The notes under the pieces are model-generated. The model saw only the letters and a program-made list of their open reading frames with translations. It did not search any database and was not told the origin of the DNA. The position numbers and the translations under genes are program-made. Below are positions 9,969 through 19,683 of a stretch of 24,006 nt of DNA, one piece after another; the first letter of the stretch is position 1; the number at the start of each line of letters is the position of its first letter. The DNA is from Fonticula alba. Its lineage: Eukaryota > Opisthokonta > Rotosphaerida > Fonticulaceae. The DNA lies in NCBI RefSeq assembly GCF_000388065.1, contig NW_009242984.1:19309-43314 (forward strand), written 5' to 3'.

Positions 9969-10835
9969 CACACAATAGGCCACAGCAACCGCCAGCACGA
10001 CCGACACTGACACATACCGAACCACCCACCCCCTGTGCATGTGCACGCGTAGGAAACCGTCCAGCTGGTTCTGGTGGTTGTGGCCCTCGTGGCCATTCCG
10101 TGGATGCTGCTGACCAAGCCGCTGGTCCTGCGCGCGCGGCACAAGCGCCAGCTTCGCCGCAACGCCGGCCAGGGCCTGCTCGGGACCTACACCCAGCCGG
10201 GGCCGGTGGAGGCCCCGGGCGGCGATGCGCTGTCCTCCGACTCGGATGATGCCAGTGCGTCGGACGTCCCGCTGACCGGGCTCGGCCCGGGGCCGGCCGC
10301 GCTTCACCCGAACCCGGGCCCGGAAACCGCGGCACCCCTGATGGGCGCCACCGGCGGCCTGGCCCCGGTGGAGTCCAGCCTCTCGCGGCGCCTGGCCGTG
10401 GCCGAGGCCACCGACGGGGCCCTCTACATGGACATGGAGGCCGGGGCCGAGGAGGAGTTCGACTTCGGCGAGATCTTCATCCACCAGGCCATCCACACGA
10501 TTGAATTTTGCCTGGGCGCCATTTCCAGCACGGCCTCCTACCTGCGGCTGTGGGCCCTGTCGCTGGCGCACGCCCAGCTGTCCACCGTCCTCTGGGACAT
10601 GACCCTGCAGATGATCCTCAACCTCGAGGACCCGATCGTGGCCGGCGTGCTGCTGGTGGCCGGCTTCGCCGTGTGGATCACCCTCACCGTGGCCATCATG
10701 TGCATGATGGAGGGCCTGTCGGCCTTCCTGCATGCGCTGCGTCTGCATTGGGTGGAGTTCAACAACAAGTTCTTCTTCGGCGATGGCCGCGCCTTTGAGC
10801 CCTTCTCTTGGGAGCGTGTCTTCGATGAGGAGTGA
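6206..10835 (+). CDS. VPH1: V-type H+-ATPase V0 subunit a, eleven exons
   Basis: This is the membrane stator and proton half-channel subunit of the V-ATPase, acidifying vacuoles, endosomes and related organelles. Exons are 6206-6325, 6452-6530, 6676-7165, 7392-7587, 7796-7872, 7995-8088, 8246-8458, 8610-8900, 9075-9215, 9481-9864 and 10053-10835, giving 955 aa with a TGA stop. All junctions are in phase. The ATG has a CCACC context and begins the conserved N-terminus ([13 protein letters not shown], then [11 protein letters not shown]). The cytosolic half includes VYPCP and TPPTFYRTN. Membrane segments start near residue 477 ([17 protein letters not shown]), followed by [14 protein letters not shown] and LNIGDRLDI. 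The signature [16 protein letters not shown] carries Arg860, matching the essential yeast Vph1 Arg735, and [17 protein letters not shown] follows. An acidic Ser/Asp-rich loop near 750-770 precedes this. Exon 10 may start at 9469, 9478 or 9481, all in frame. The protein is somewhat longer than the usual 800-860 aa. Confidence 0.96.
6358..6378 (+). repeat. (GT)n microsatellite in V-ATPase intron 1
   Basis: About ten GT dinucleotides lie within intron 1 (6326-6451), shortly after the GTGCGT donor. The acceptor side of the same intron is almost pure C/T. Confidence 0.9.
7647..7668 (+). repeat. G22 homopolymer in V-ATPase intron 4
   Basis: A 22-nt G run lies in the intron at 7588-7795 on the transcribed sense strand, followed by a CA-rich tract to about 7735. 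It could form a G-quadruplex in the pre-mRNA. Its length is likely imprecise. Confidence 0.9.
8572..8601 (+). repeat. (TGCCC)6 pentamer array at V-ATPase intron 7 acceptor
   Basis: Six TGCCC units run to within 8 nt of the acceptor CAG at 8607-8609. The array takes the place normally held by the polypyrimidine tract of the intron at 8459-8609. Confidence 0.93.
9432..9454 (+). repeat. (CG)n tract just upstream of V-ATPase exon 10
   Basis: Twenty-three nucleotides of alternating C and G end 14 nt before the first of three possible acceptors of intron 9. The intron therefore lacks a good pyrimidine tract near its 3' end. Confidence 0.92.
9931..9974 (+). repeat. (CACG)6-(CA)n compound microsatellite in V-ATPase intron 10
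   Basis: Six CACG tetramers at 9931-9954 lead into about ten CA dinucleotides. The tract lies in the intron at 9865-10052. Confidence 0.93.
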
Positions 10836-11036
10836 GCCGGCCCATGTGTCCCTGCCGCCGCCTCCCCCCGCCCCCCCCCCTTCCCCGGGGCGAGGCGGCG
10901 TGGCCATGCACATGCGCACGCATACCCACACATACATACAGACACACATTGTGTACATGCCCTGCCCTTGAAAAATATACCTACGTATGCGTGCGCACGA
11001 ATTCCACCCAGGTGAGCATGAGCGTGTGTGTGCGCG

Positions 11037-11095
<59 letters not shown>

Positions 11096-11653
11096 GACAT
11101 GGCCAGCAGGGGGTGCTGGTCGCACGTGTCTGCATCTCTTGATGTCTCAGTGGTCGGTCGGCTGCTCCTTCTCTTTCCTTTTCATCCTCGCCCCCCGGGA
11201 GAAGGGCACGCCCGCGCGCGGAAAAAAAATCACCCACAGTTGCTTGGTGTGGGAGATGCAAATGCGGGTCGGGGTCACGTGCGCTGCGTGCGCTTTTCAC
11301 GCATGGTATGCACGCTGGCCGATCGAGGCACGGGCGCCGGCGCGGCCTTCTTGTGCCAGCACGATCCGCCCGGGGGCCAGGCCTCTCGTTCATTCGCATC
11401 CGAGCCGCCACCCGACCACGCCCTCTGTCCCTTTCTCCGCCCCCCCCCCCACACACACGCATTCCCTTCCCTCGCCCGCTGCCCCATCCCTTGCGCCCCG
11501 GCTGCATTGGACCCAGCCCAAGCGCCGCCCCCCCCCTCCACACACACACACACACGCGCACACGCGCACACATACACACGCAGGCAGAGTGGTACAGGCG
11601 TGTAGCCACACGTGCCAGCACAGCCACAAGCACGGGCACAACCACAAGCACCA
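10836..11653. other. Intergenic spacer between V-ATPase and RsmE-like gene
   Basis: Both flanking genes are on the + strand. No conserved open frame is visible. An AT-rich patch, GAAAAATATAC near 10970-10980, lies about 140 nt after the V-ATPase stop and may mark its 3' end. A compound repeat follows at 11022-11092, then unique GC-rich sequence and a CA-rich stretch (about 11539-11580) just upstream of the methyltransferase start, where its promoter should lie. I see no clear TATA element. Confidence 0.55.
11022..11092. repeat. Compound (TG)-(CG)-(AG)20 tract
   Basis: A short GT-rich part passes into alternating CG (about 11032-11052) and then twenty AG dinucleotides (11053-11092). The first parts are Z-DNA-prone. 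The last is a homopurine mirror repeat capable of forming a triplex (H-DNA). Confidence 0.95.
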
Positions 11654-14169
11654 ATGCTCCGTCGTAGCATGAGCGCCGCCCTCCGGCGCGTGGACCATGG
11701 CCGCGTCCTGCCGGGGCTGGCGGCTCGCGGACTCGCCTCCGCGGCCGGGCCGGGCCCGGCGCCCCCGGCCCCCGGCAGCAGCTCGACCGCCCCGAAGAAG
11801 AACCTCATCAGCATCAGCGAATTTACCCCCCGGCGGAATGTCCCCTCGCCCGGGGTGCGGATCCCGCGGATCTTCCTGCACAGCGCCGGCGGCCGGGCCC
11901 CCGGGAGTGCCCTGTCCGGCACTCTGATCCCCGGGGCCAAGATTGCCCTGGACGAGCGCAGTGCTCACCAGATCACCCGGGTGCTGCGGTTCCGGCAAAA
12001 TGAACTGGTGGATCTGTTCGACGGGGCGGACGGCTTCGACTACCGGGCACGTCTGCTGCCGAAGGAGGAGTTCCCCTCGGTGGAACTGGCCCGGCGCATT
12101 GCCGAGATGCCGTTCATCGACGACACCGGCAAGGTCCAGCGGAAGAAATTCCACACCCGCGTCCGGGCCCAGAAGGGCCGGCCGCGAGACACCTACGTCG
12201 AGGTGTTGAACCGGGTGCGCACTCTTTCCCCGGCCCCGCCTTTGCCCTGCTCCTTCCCTCGTTCCTTTCCTCCCTGTGCTCGCATCTGGATGTTCTTCCG
12301 GGGGGGGGNNNNNNNNNNNNNNNNNNNNNNNNNNNNNNNNNNNNNNNNNNNNNNNNNNNNNNNNNNNNNNNNNNNNNNNNNNNNNNNNNNNNNNNNNNNN
12401 NNNNNNNNNNNNNNNNNNNNNNNNNNNNNNNNNNNNNNNNNNNNNNNNNNNNNNNNNNNNNNNNNNNNNNNNNNNGGCCCGTGACTGACCCGCCCCTCTG
12501 CTCCCGCTCTCCCGCCTCCTGGTCCCGCTCGCCTGCCCCCCTGGTCCCGCTCACCCGCCCCCGCCCCCCCCCCCTCCGCTCCCGCTCGCCCGGCCGCCTG
12601 GCCAACCAGCGCCTCCCCCGGTCGCAGGAGATCCCGACGCGCATCCACGCGGCGCTGGTCCTCTCCCCGCGGCTGGACAATGTGGAGCCCTTCATCCAGC
12701 GCGCCGTGGAGATGGGCGCCGCGTCCATCATTCCCCTGCTGCCACTGGCCGAGGGCAAGCGCCCGGACTGGGTGGACCCGGCGCAGCGGGAGCTCTTGAC
12801 GCAGGAGCGCCTGCTGTCGTGGCGCCTGGCCGCGGCCAAGGCCGCCGAGGCGGCCGGCCGGTCGGTTGTCCCGCCGGTGGTCATGTCCACCGGGCCGGAC
12901 GGCCAGCACCTGATGCCCTTCTTCTTCGGGGACTGGACGACGGCCGTGTCGCGGGCGGTGCGGAATGCGCGCGCCAGCGCCGGCCCCGGCCCCGGCCCCG
13001 GGTCCGGCCCCCCGGGCCCGGCGCCCCAGCTGACGGCCAAGGTGTCCACCTGCAGTGCGGATCTCCTGCGCCACCTGCCGGATGTGGCCAACGCCCTGGA
13101 GGAGCATGACCGGCAGTTCCGCTCGGACTCCGAGGATGAGGCCGGCGGCCCGGGCAGGCTGGCGGTGCCGCAGCCGGCCGTCGTGCCGGCCGGCATGACC
13201 TACGAATCGGTGGCCAACCTCAGCGAGTACTACTACGAGGGGCTGGACTATTCGGACCCCGGGACCTGGATCCAAAGCCCCAAGGGCCCGGTCAATCCGA
13301 CCACCGCGCTGCCCATCGGCGACTATGACGACGCCATTGCCCTGACGGATGCCCACCGGTTCCTGGTCCGACAGGTGGACTGGCCATTGCGGGACTCGCT
13401 GGCCCTGACCAGCCCCCCGGCCGGGGCCTGCCTGCTGTGCTACGACCCGCTGGACACCCAGGAGCAGCCGTCGCTGCTGCCGCTGCTGTCGGCCGGCCTC
13501 CGGGCAGGCGGCGACCTGGCCGAGGCCGGGGGGCGCCCGGGGCGCCGGGGCCGCGGCGCACCCGCCGGCCGTCGGCACGCCGGCGCCAGCCGCCTTGAGC
13601 AGGAGGCCCCCCCTGCCCAGGTGGACGAGTCGCGGCCGGGGGAGGCCCGCCGCGGCCGGGGCCGGCGTAGCCCTCCCCGCCCGGGGGGGGCCGCTGTGGC
13701 CGGGCACGAGTCGGCCCCCGAGTCCGACGTGGCGGAGGCCGCGCCCACCGAGGGGGCGAGTGGCCAGGCCCGGCGGGGCCGCGCGCGTCGCGCCGCCCCG
13801 GCGGCCGAGGTGCCCGGGTCTGACTTCGACAGTGGGCCGGACTCCGACGGGGAGCGGCCCCCCTCCGACCTGGGGCACGGCCACCACGAGGAGGAGGAGG
13901 AGGACATTTCGTACGATGCGCTGACCGGCGACACGGCCGGCGCGCTGGATCTGGCCAGCGAGCAGGAGGTCCGCGATGTGTTCTTCCTGCTCGGGGCTGA
14001 CATTGGCATCTCGGCGGTCGAGCGGGCGCACCTGAACCGCCTGGCCACAGACCGCGACGCGTGCGTGCCCTGGGCCCGGGGGCACTTCGGCCCGCGGCTC
14101 CTCCGGCCGGAGAGCGCCCTCGGCACCCTGGCCACGCTGGCGCACTCCCTGGCCGGGAACTTCGACTGA
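11654..14169 (+). CDS. rsmE: RsmE-family (SPOUT) rRNA uridine-N3 methyltransferase-like protein, probably mitochondrial
   Basis: RsmE enzymes methylate a conserved uridine of small-subunit rRNA (U1498 in E. coli) using S-adenosylmethionine. Exons are 11654-12214 and 12628-14169, giving 700 aa. The intron 12215-12627 has a GTGCGC donor and contains an N gap. Residues 1-35 are Arg/Ala-rich (MLRRSMSAALRR, then ARGLASAA) and resemble a mitochondrial presequence. The PUA-like N-domain shows IPRIFLHSAGG, then HQITRVLRFRQNE and LVDLFDGADG. Exon 2 gives IHAALVLSPRLDN, then FIQRAVEMGAASIIPL and AAEAAGRSVVPPVV, as expected for the SPOUT core. The end, FGPRLLRPESALGTLA (from residue 674), matches the usual LGPRILRTETA loop. 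Oddities: the protein is nearly three times the family length of about 240-250 aa because of Gly/Pro and acidic insertions around residues 310-635. The usual GPEGG cofactor loop reads GADIG (643-647). Start alternatives are the in-frame ATG at 11669. Family assignment is firm, activity is not. Confidence 0.87.
12309..12475. other. Assembly gap (167 N)
   Basis: N bases lie entirely within the inferred intron of the RsmE-like gene, between a run of G and a C/T-rich imperfect repeat. The coding model is not interrupted, but the intron length is uncertain and an extra small exon cannot be excluded. Confidence 0.99.
12519..12552 (+). repeat. 22-bp-period pyrimidine-rich repeat at gap edge
   Basis: CTGGTCCCGCTC occurs at 12519-12530 and again at 12541-12552, with related CCCGCTC copies around them. 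This looks like the edge of a minisatellite cut by the gap, and is the probable reason the gap exists. Confidence 0.6.
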
Positions 14170-14723
14170 AGGGCGCCGCCGGGGGAGCAGGGAAAACACA
14201 CGATATAGACGCAGCCCGCCATCCCCCTGTGCCCTGTGTGTGTGTGTGTGTGCGCGCCTGACCCTGGTTCGGCGCGCGAGGAGAGGGGGAAACAGAGAAA
14301 GCACAAGAGAGAGAGAGAGCACAAGAGAGCGCACACAGCAACAAGAGAGGGGAGAAGGAAGTTGGTTGTATTTGTATGTGGGGGGATTGTGTTTGGGGGA
14401 AAGGGGGGGGGGGGAAGAAGGACACACAAGGGCGGGGGAGTCTGAGGGAAGAGGGAGAGAGAGCGCACGCATACTGCGCGCACGCATGAGAAAGAAGGAG
14501 GGAGAGAAAGGAAGGGAGGGAGTGCGATCGCGATCTCTCCTGCCCTGCGCTTCTCCTCGCCGCCCCCCCCCTGCTCTCGCTCTCCCGCTCCCCCCCGCCG
14601 CTCGCCCGCCACAGGCAGGGGGGCGCGAGGGAAGGAGCGAAAAAGCGCGGGAGGGAGGGGGAAAGAGAGAGAGAGAGAGAGAGACAGAGAAAGAGAGAAG
14701 GGAAGCCCAGCTTCCACGCCACT
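14170..14723. other. Convergent 3' spacer with GT and GA repeats
   Basis: This lies between the stops of the RsmE-like gene (+) and the IQGAP gene (-). It contains a (TG)n run at 14235-14252, scattered GA runs, a G-rich patch near 14403-14414 and (AG)n at 14664-14684. The + strand is strongly purine-rich over about 14270-14720. No gene is supportable. Confidence 0.6.
14664..14684. repeat. (AG)n microsatellite near IQGAP 3' end
   Basis: About ten AG dinucleotides lie some 40 nt beyond the IQGAP stop codon. On the gene strand this is a CT tract in the likely 3' UTR. Confidence 0.92.
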
Positions 14724-17700
14724 TTAAGACTTGAGGAACTTCTTGTTGATCAGGTAGATCATCAGGTTGACGTTGATCTTGGCGCTGCCGATCTGCATGG
14801 CCTGGATGTTGTCGAACTGCTTCTGCAGCAGGTCCTCGATGGAAATCTCGTGGGTGTCGGTCATGCCGAACAGCTTGCCCTCGATCTGGTAGACACCGGA
14901 CTTCGGGGTGTTGGAGATGGTGAGGTAGGCCTTGCTGCGGGCGTTCTTCGGGACATTCTCCAGCTCATACAGGACACCCTTCTGGAAGAGGCGCTCCGCG
15001 GTGTAGGAGTAGGAGATGGTGCTGTCGTTCTGGTCCTTCTTGGAGTCGCGGAACAGGCCGAGCCCCTTCTTCTTGGGGGGCTTGGCCTTGTCCACCATGC
15101 CACTGATGGTGGAGTCCACGTACTCCTGGTACTTGGACTTCTGCTCATCCAGGTAGGAGGTCTTCTCGTCGAGGTTCTCCAGGGTCTGACGAACCTTGAC
15201 CAGCTCCGAGCGGCGCTGGATGCGGCGGCGGTTCTTGTTGCGAATCTCCTTGGCAATGTCATTCAGGAGCTCCTGGTAGCCATTGGCACGGGACACCATG
15301 CCGGCGGCCTCCAGCTGCTCGAGGTTGCTCTGGACGCGCTGCTTCAGCTGCTCGAGGTTCTGCGGCTGCAGGGGCTCGGCGGCGGCGGCGGCCGCCGCCG
15401 CCGCGGCATCCTCATCCTTCTTGTGCCCGGCGCGGCTCTCGCGGTTCAGGCGGATGTTCTCCTCGGACTGGAGCTGGGCCTCGTAGAGGGCCTGCTGCTC
15501 GGCGGTCACCGGCGACTCGATGATGGCCATCAGGGTCTTGCCACGCTGCACACGCATGACAGACAGGCACATGCGCTTGGTCTCGACGAACATCTGCCGC
15601 ATGCGCTGGGCATCCTCCGACTCCAAATCCGGGAACCGATTGGTCAGGTTCAGAGTGACATCCTGATCGCGGCTCTGGTTGTCCACCGTGGCCGGGGGCT
15701 GGCCCAGCTCATCGAGGATGACATTCAGATGGTCCGACGCCTCGGGGGCCAGGTCCTCGCGGAACTCCAGCAGCAGCGAGTGCGTGGTGTAGATCTGCAC
15801 CGTGGACATGTAGACAATCGGCTTCTGGATGGTCAGCAGATCGTCATACCGGTCCACCTGGAAGTACTCCTCCACGGTGACCACATTGCCCACCTCGCGG
15901 AAGAAGTTGAAGAACCGGTCGGTCGACTGGCGGACAAACTCATTGAGCGACGACAGGTAGAACAGCTCGTCCTCGAAGAGCTTGCCGACACTGATCTGCA
16001 TCAGCATCTTGGAAATCTCACCGAGGTTCTTGCGCTCCTCCTGGCGCACGCGGCCGGACTCGACCACGCCGAAGAAGTCCGGCGACACGATGGCCGGGTT
16101 GATGTACCGGTAGTAGATCAAATGACCGACCACCTTGAGGATCTCATGCTCCTCGCCCGGGCCGAGCTTCTCCGACATGAGACGGTGCAGCTCGCGCGCG
16201 ATGTACCGAATGCCATACGGCATGTGCGGCAGGGACTCCATGATGGCGGTGATGAACTTGTCGGTCATCGACCGCAGGTCCTTGACACGGCGAACGAAGA
16301 TCTTCATGACCTCATCGCTGTCGAGGGCCTGCGACCGGCTGATGTCATACTGCAGGGTGGACACCTGACCGGTGCGGGACTCCTCATCCTTGATGAGAGT
16401 CCGGTAGATGGTCAGCGGGTCGACATCCAGGTCGAGCTCCTGGTTGTCCAGGATCTCCGACACCAGGGGCTTCAGCAGGCCATGAAGGAACTGCTGCTCC
16501 TTGGCACCACGCGTGTACCGGACAATGAGGTTGATGAAAACCGGATTGTCACGCAGCAGCTCCTGGGCCGAGCTGACATGGGTGATTTCCTCGGTGAGGG
16601 CATCACGGAAGAGCGACAGCAGCAGATACTCCTCGCGGGCATTGTGCGCATAGCTGTACAGGGTGAGGACCACCTGCTCCAGGAACTTCTGGTTCTGCTC
16701 GCGGCTCTTGAGCGCCGACATGAGCTTGGCCAGGTAGTGGGGCTTGGTCTGGAGCAGGTAGAACAGATGCTGGTAGGACATGAGCTTGTCGCGGGACTCG
16801 CGATCCAGGAGCTTGAGCGAGCCGCCGGTCTCCTGCTGCTGCTCGGACTTCTTCTGCTGCTGGCGCAGGAACTTCTTGGTCGACTCGACGAACTCATCCA
16901 GCGACACGCGGTTGCGAATGAGCAGCGCAATCTTGACATCCAACTCGCCAAGCTCGCGCTCCTTGGTCTGGTTCTCGCGAATCTGCAGGACAACCTGCTG
17001 CTTGTGGCGCTCCAGCTCGATCTCCTCGTCGAAGTCCTTCTCCGAGTCGTCCAGCAAATGCACAAACCGCTGGATGGTCTCGAAGGAGGTGTTCTCCTTG
17101 GCCATGAGGGCCTTGTACTGCTGCTGGGCGATCTTCCGGCGGAAGTGCGCCTGGATCTTGATGATCTCCTTCTCATGCTCGCGGTAGTGGCGCATGCGCT
17201 CGGCATGGTGCGCGCGCACGGCATTCCCCCGGATCATGGCCTGGATGCGCTCCCAGAAGGGCTCATGCTCGCGCAGGAGGGCCATGCGCTCCAGGTGGTC
17301 ACGGCGACCGAGGAACCCACGGATGTTGGCCTGGAGGATCTCGATCTGCGGCTCGTTCTTGGCGAAGTGCGCCGCGCGGGCCTGGTCTTCCAGGAGCTTG
17401 CGCTGCTCATTGAGCGCATGCTCGCGGTTGTCCTTGGCCTGGCGGAAGATGGCCAGGAGCTGCTCCAAATCCGACAGGGCCTTGCCAATGGGCGGGGTGT
17501 ACTGGTACTCGTCGTGCAGCAGCTGGTACTCGGTGCGCAGGGCATCGGCCTGGCGCTCGAAGTCCGCCAGCTGGGTGTCCCGGTCCTTGGCCAGGTCGGC
17601 CAGGAGCTGGTTGACGGCGGCCAAGTCGGCCGGGAAGTCGCGGCTGTCGTCGGCGCTCTTGGCGGCGCGGACCTGACCGGCCACCTCGTCGAAGTGCGCC

Positions 17701-19683
17701 TCGTAGGTCTTGCACTTGAGGGCGCGCTCGCGATCGTCGAAGGCCGAATGCACCGACGCGGCGATCTTCCGCGCATCCTCCACGCCCATGCTGGCCGGCG
17801 GGGTGTAGCCATGGTCATTGGCCAGGCCCGTGGCATCGGTGGCCAGGGCATCGACCAGACCGCCGAGGTGCTTGTCGGCCTCCGCGCGACGGGTCTGCAC
17901 CTCGGTCACCATGGTGGCCAGCTCCTGGCTGGAGTTGGGGAACTCCCGGCGCGAAGCCTCGGCAATGTAGTCATTGGCATGCTGGTTGAGGGCCGAGAAG
18001 TCGTCGACATAGGCCTCCCGACGGAGGGCATAGTCCTTGGCCACGGCCAGAGCCGCGCCATAGGTCTGATCGGCCTCATCCAGCCGGGCCCAGCCGGCAT
18101 CGAGGCTGGCATCGGTGGCCGGCTCCGGGGGGACATACCCGTGCTCGGCGCCGAAGGCCGCATTCTCGGCCTTCAGCTGGCCCAGCAGCGCCTGCTTGGT
18201 GGGCTTCTCCGCGGTGGAGTAGGTCTGGAAGTCATCCAGCAGCGACTGCACCCGGACCGAGTTCATGGTCTGCAGGGCCGTCGGAGCCGGGGGCTGGTGC
18301 GCGGCGGTCTTGGCCGCCATCCAGTCCTGCAGGCCCTCGGCCTCGGCATCATGACGCAGGCGCTTCTGGTTGTAGGTGAGGGCCGCGTCGAAGTCGTCCA
18401 TGGCCGCCACGAGGACCTCCCAGGCGGACTCCAGCGCCGCCGGGGACACCTTCTCATCGACCTCGTACTCGCCCATGTCGTTGTCGGCCATGCGCTTGGC
18501 GATGTCCTGGTAGGCGGTCAGCACGCGCTGCTTGGCATCCCGGCGGGGGGGCAGCTCGGTGGTCTTGAAGGCGTCGAACCCGGACACCAGGCCGGACAGG
18601 TCGTCGGCCACGATGTCATCGGTCGGCATGTTGTCGCGGAAGTTGCTGGACGAGGTGTTGCACCACTCGATCAGATCGCTGATGCGCGACTCGAAGTCCG
18701 CCTGCTTCTCGCGGATCTCCCGGCGAGCCGAGTCATCGATGCCCAGCTCGCGGTTCAGCGAGTTGCCGATGTCCCCGAAGGCCGGCAGCTGCAGGTCGCC
18801 CAGGTTCTTGGACGCCTGGGCCAGCTCCTCGTCGGTGAAGGTGAGCGTGCCCATGAGGTCGCCGATGCGCGGGGCCAGGCCCTTGGCAAAGAGGAAGTGA
18901 CTGTGTCGCGCGCGCCGGTGGGATTGCAGGGGCGAGGGGGAGGGGGGGGAAAGACAGGGTCAGCGGAGGAGGGAGGCTGGGGGTGGCCAACTGCGGCGGG
19001 CGGCGGGCGGCGGGCGGCGGGGAGAAACACATTCGGTGGCGGGCCCCCCCCACACACACACATATGCGGCGCGACACTTACCTGAGGGCATGGATCATGT
19101 AGATGACCTTCGGCATGTTCTTCTTGTCGTAGAGATCGGTCAGCTCGAAGAAGTAGATGACCGGCAGGCCGACCTTCAGCGAGGCGACGCGATAGGCGTT
19201 GAAGTTGTCCGAGTGGCGCAGACCCAGGGGAAGCTTCTGCTTCTCGTCGAAGATCTTGCGCACGTCCTCCGGCGAGAAGAAACGCGCCAGCTTGGCCAGG
19301 AACACACCATTACGCAGGGCGTCCTCCATCTCGATGACGGGGGGCAGCTCCTCCTGGATGCAGACCTCAATCCAACTGCCGGGGGGGGGCGGGGGCGGGG
19401 GGAGAAGAAGGCACATGCGCGTGTCAGTGTATGTGGTAGTGCGTCACCGGCGGGCGGGAGAGGGAGGGAGAGGGCGGCGGGCGGGAGGGGGAGGGAGAGG
19501 GCGGCGGCGGCGGCGGCAGCCGGGCCCGTGCGCATGCAGATGTGCCCCAGGAGGGGGGCGGCAGAAGACAAGCACGTACGCCTTGGCCTCACCAATACGG
19601 ACGAGGTACTCGTGCGCAATGCGCCGAGTGCGCTCCTCGTCCATGGTGTTGGCGTCCGCGCGGATGGGGACGGGGTCCTCCAT
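14724..19683 (-). CDS. IQGAP: IQGAP-like scaffold: CH, spectrin-like repeats, IQ motifs, RasGAP-related domain, RGC domain
   Basis: IQGAPs are cytoplasmic scaffolds linking actin, calmodulin or myosin light chains and Rho/Cdc42-type GTPases. Exons are 19580-19683, 19082-19375 and 14724-18900 on the minus strand (1524 aa, TAA stop), with donors GTACGT and GTAAGT. An in-frame TGA 12 nt upstream supports the start, and MDEERTRRIAHEYL matches animal IQGAP N-termini. A calponin-homology domain spans about 16-145 (ALRNGVFLAKLARFFSP, then RHSDNFNAY and DLYDKKNMPKVIYMIHAL). About 270-650 holds four repeats of 102-110 residues. Three IQ motifs follow near 653 (LQANIRGFLGRR), 685 and 714. The GAP-related domain spans about 888-1150 with YYRYINPAIVSPDFF at 1062-1076. 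A poly-Ala stretch lies near 1298. The RasGAP C-terminal domain is about 1320-1520. IQGAP family members usually lack GAP activity; I infer the same here. CTCAG at 19708 may be a 5' UTR intron acceptor. Confidence 0.95.
18994..19021 (-). repeat. (CGGCGGG)4 heptamer array in IQGAP intron 2
   Basis: Four exact 7-bp units lie in the intron at 18901-19081. The + strand is G-rich and fits a quadruplex pattern, while the transcript carries the C-rich complement. Confidence 0.95.
19448..19501 (-). repeat. 27-bp tandem duplication in IQGAP intron 1
   Basis: Two adjacent 27-bp copies (19448-19474 and 19475-19501) differ by one base. The unit is G-rich with GGG runs. A (CGG)n stretch follows directly to about 19517. 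All of it lies in the intron at 19376-19579. Confidence 0.95.

Noticed and set aside
9744-11654. A 636-codon minus-strand open frame across V-ATPase exon 11 and the spacer.
   Set aside because: It is antisense to conserved V-ATPase sequence and then runs through (CT)n and (CA)n repeats. There is no conserved domain.
12193-14487. A 764-codon minus-strand open frame spanning the gap.
   Set aside because: It is antisense to the RsmE-like exons, reads through N bases, and is Gly/Arg/Ala-rich without domains.
14850-19085. A 1411-codon open frame on the + strand across the IQGAP region.
   Set aside because: It is the antisense shadow of the IQGAP coding exon, produced by GC-rich codon use. Its sequence is Leu/Gly/Val/Asp-rich with no domain, while the minus strand shows clear IQGAP domains.
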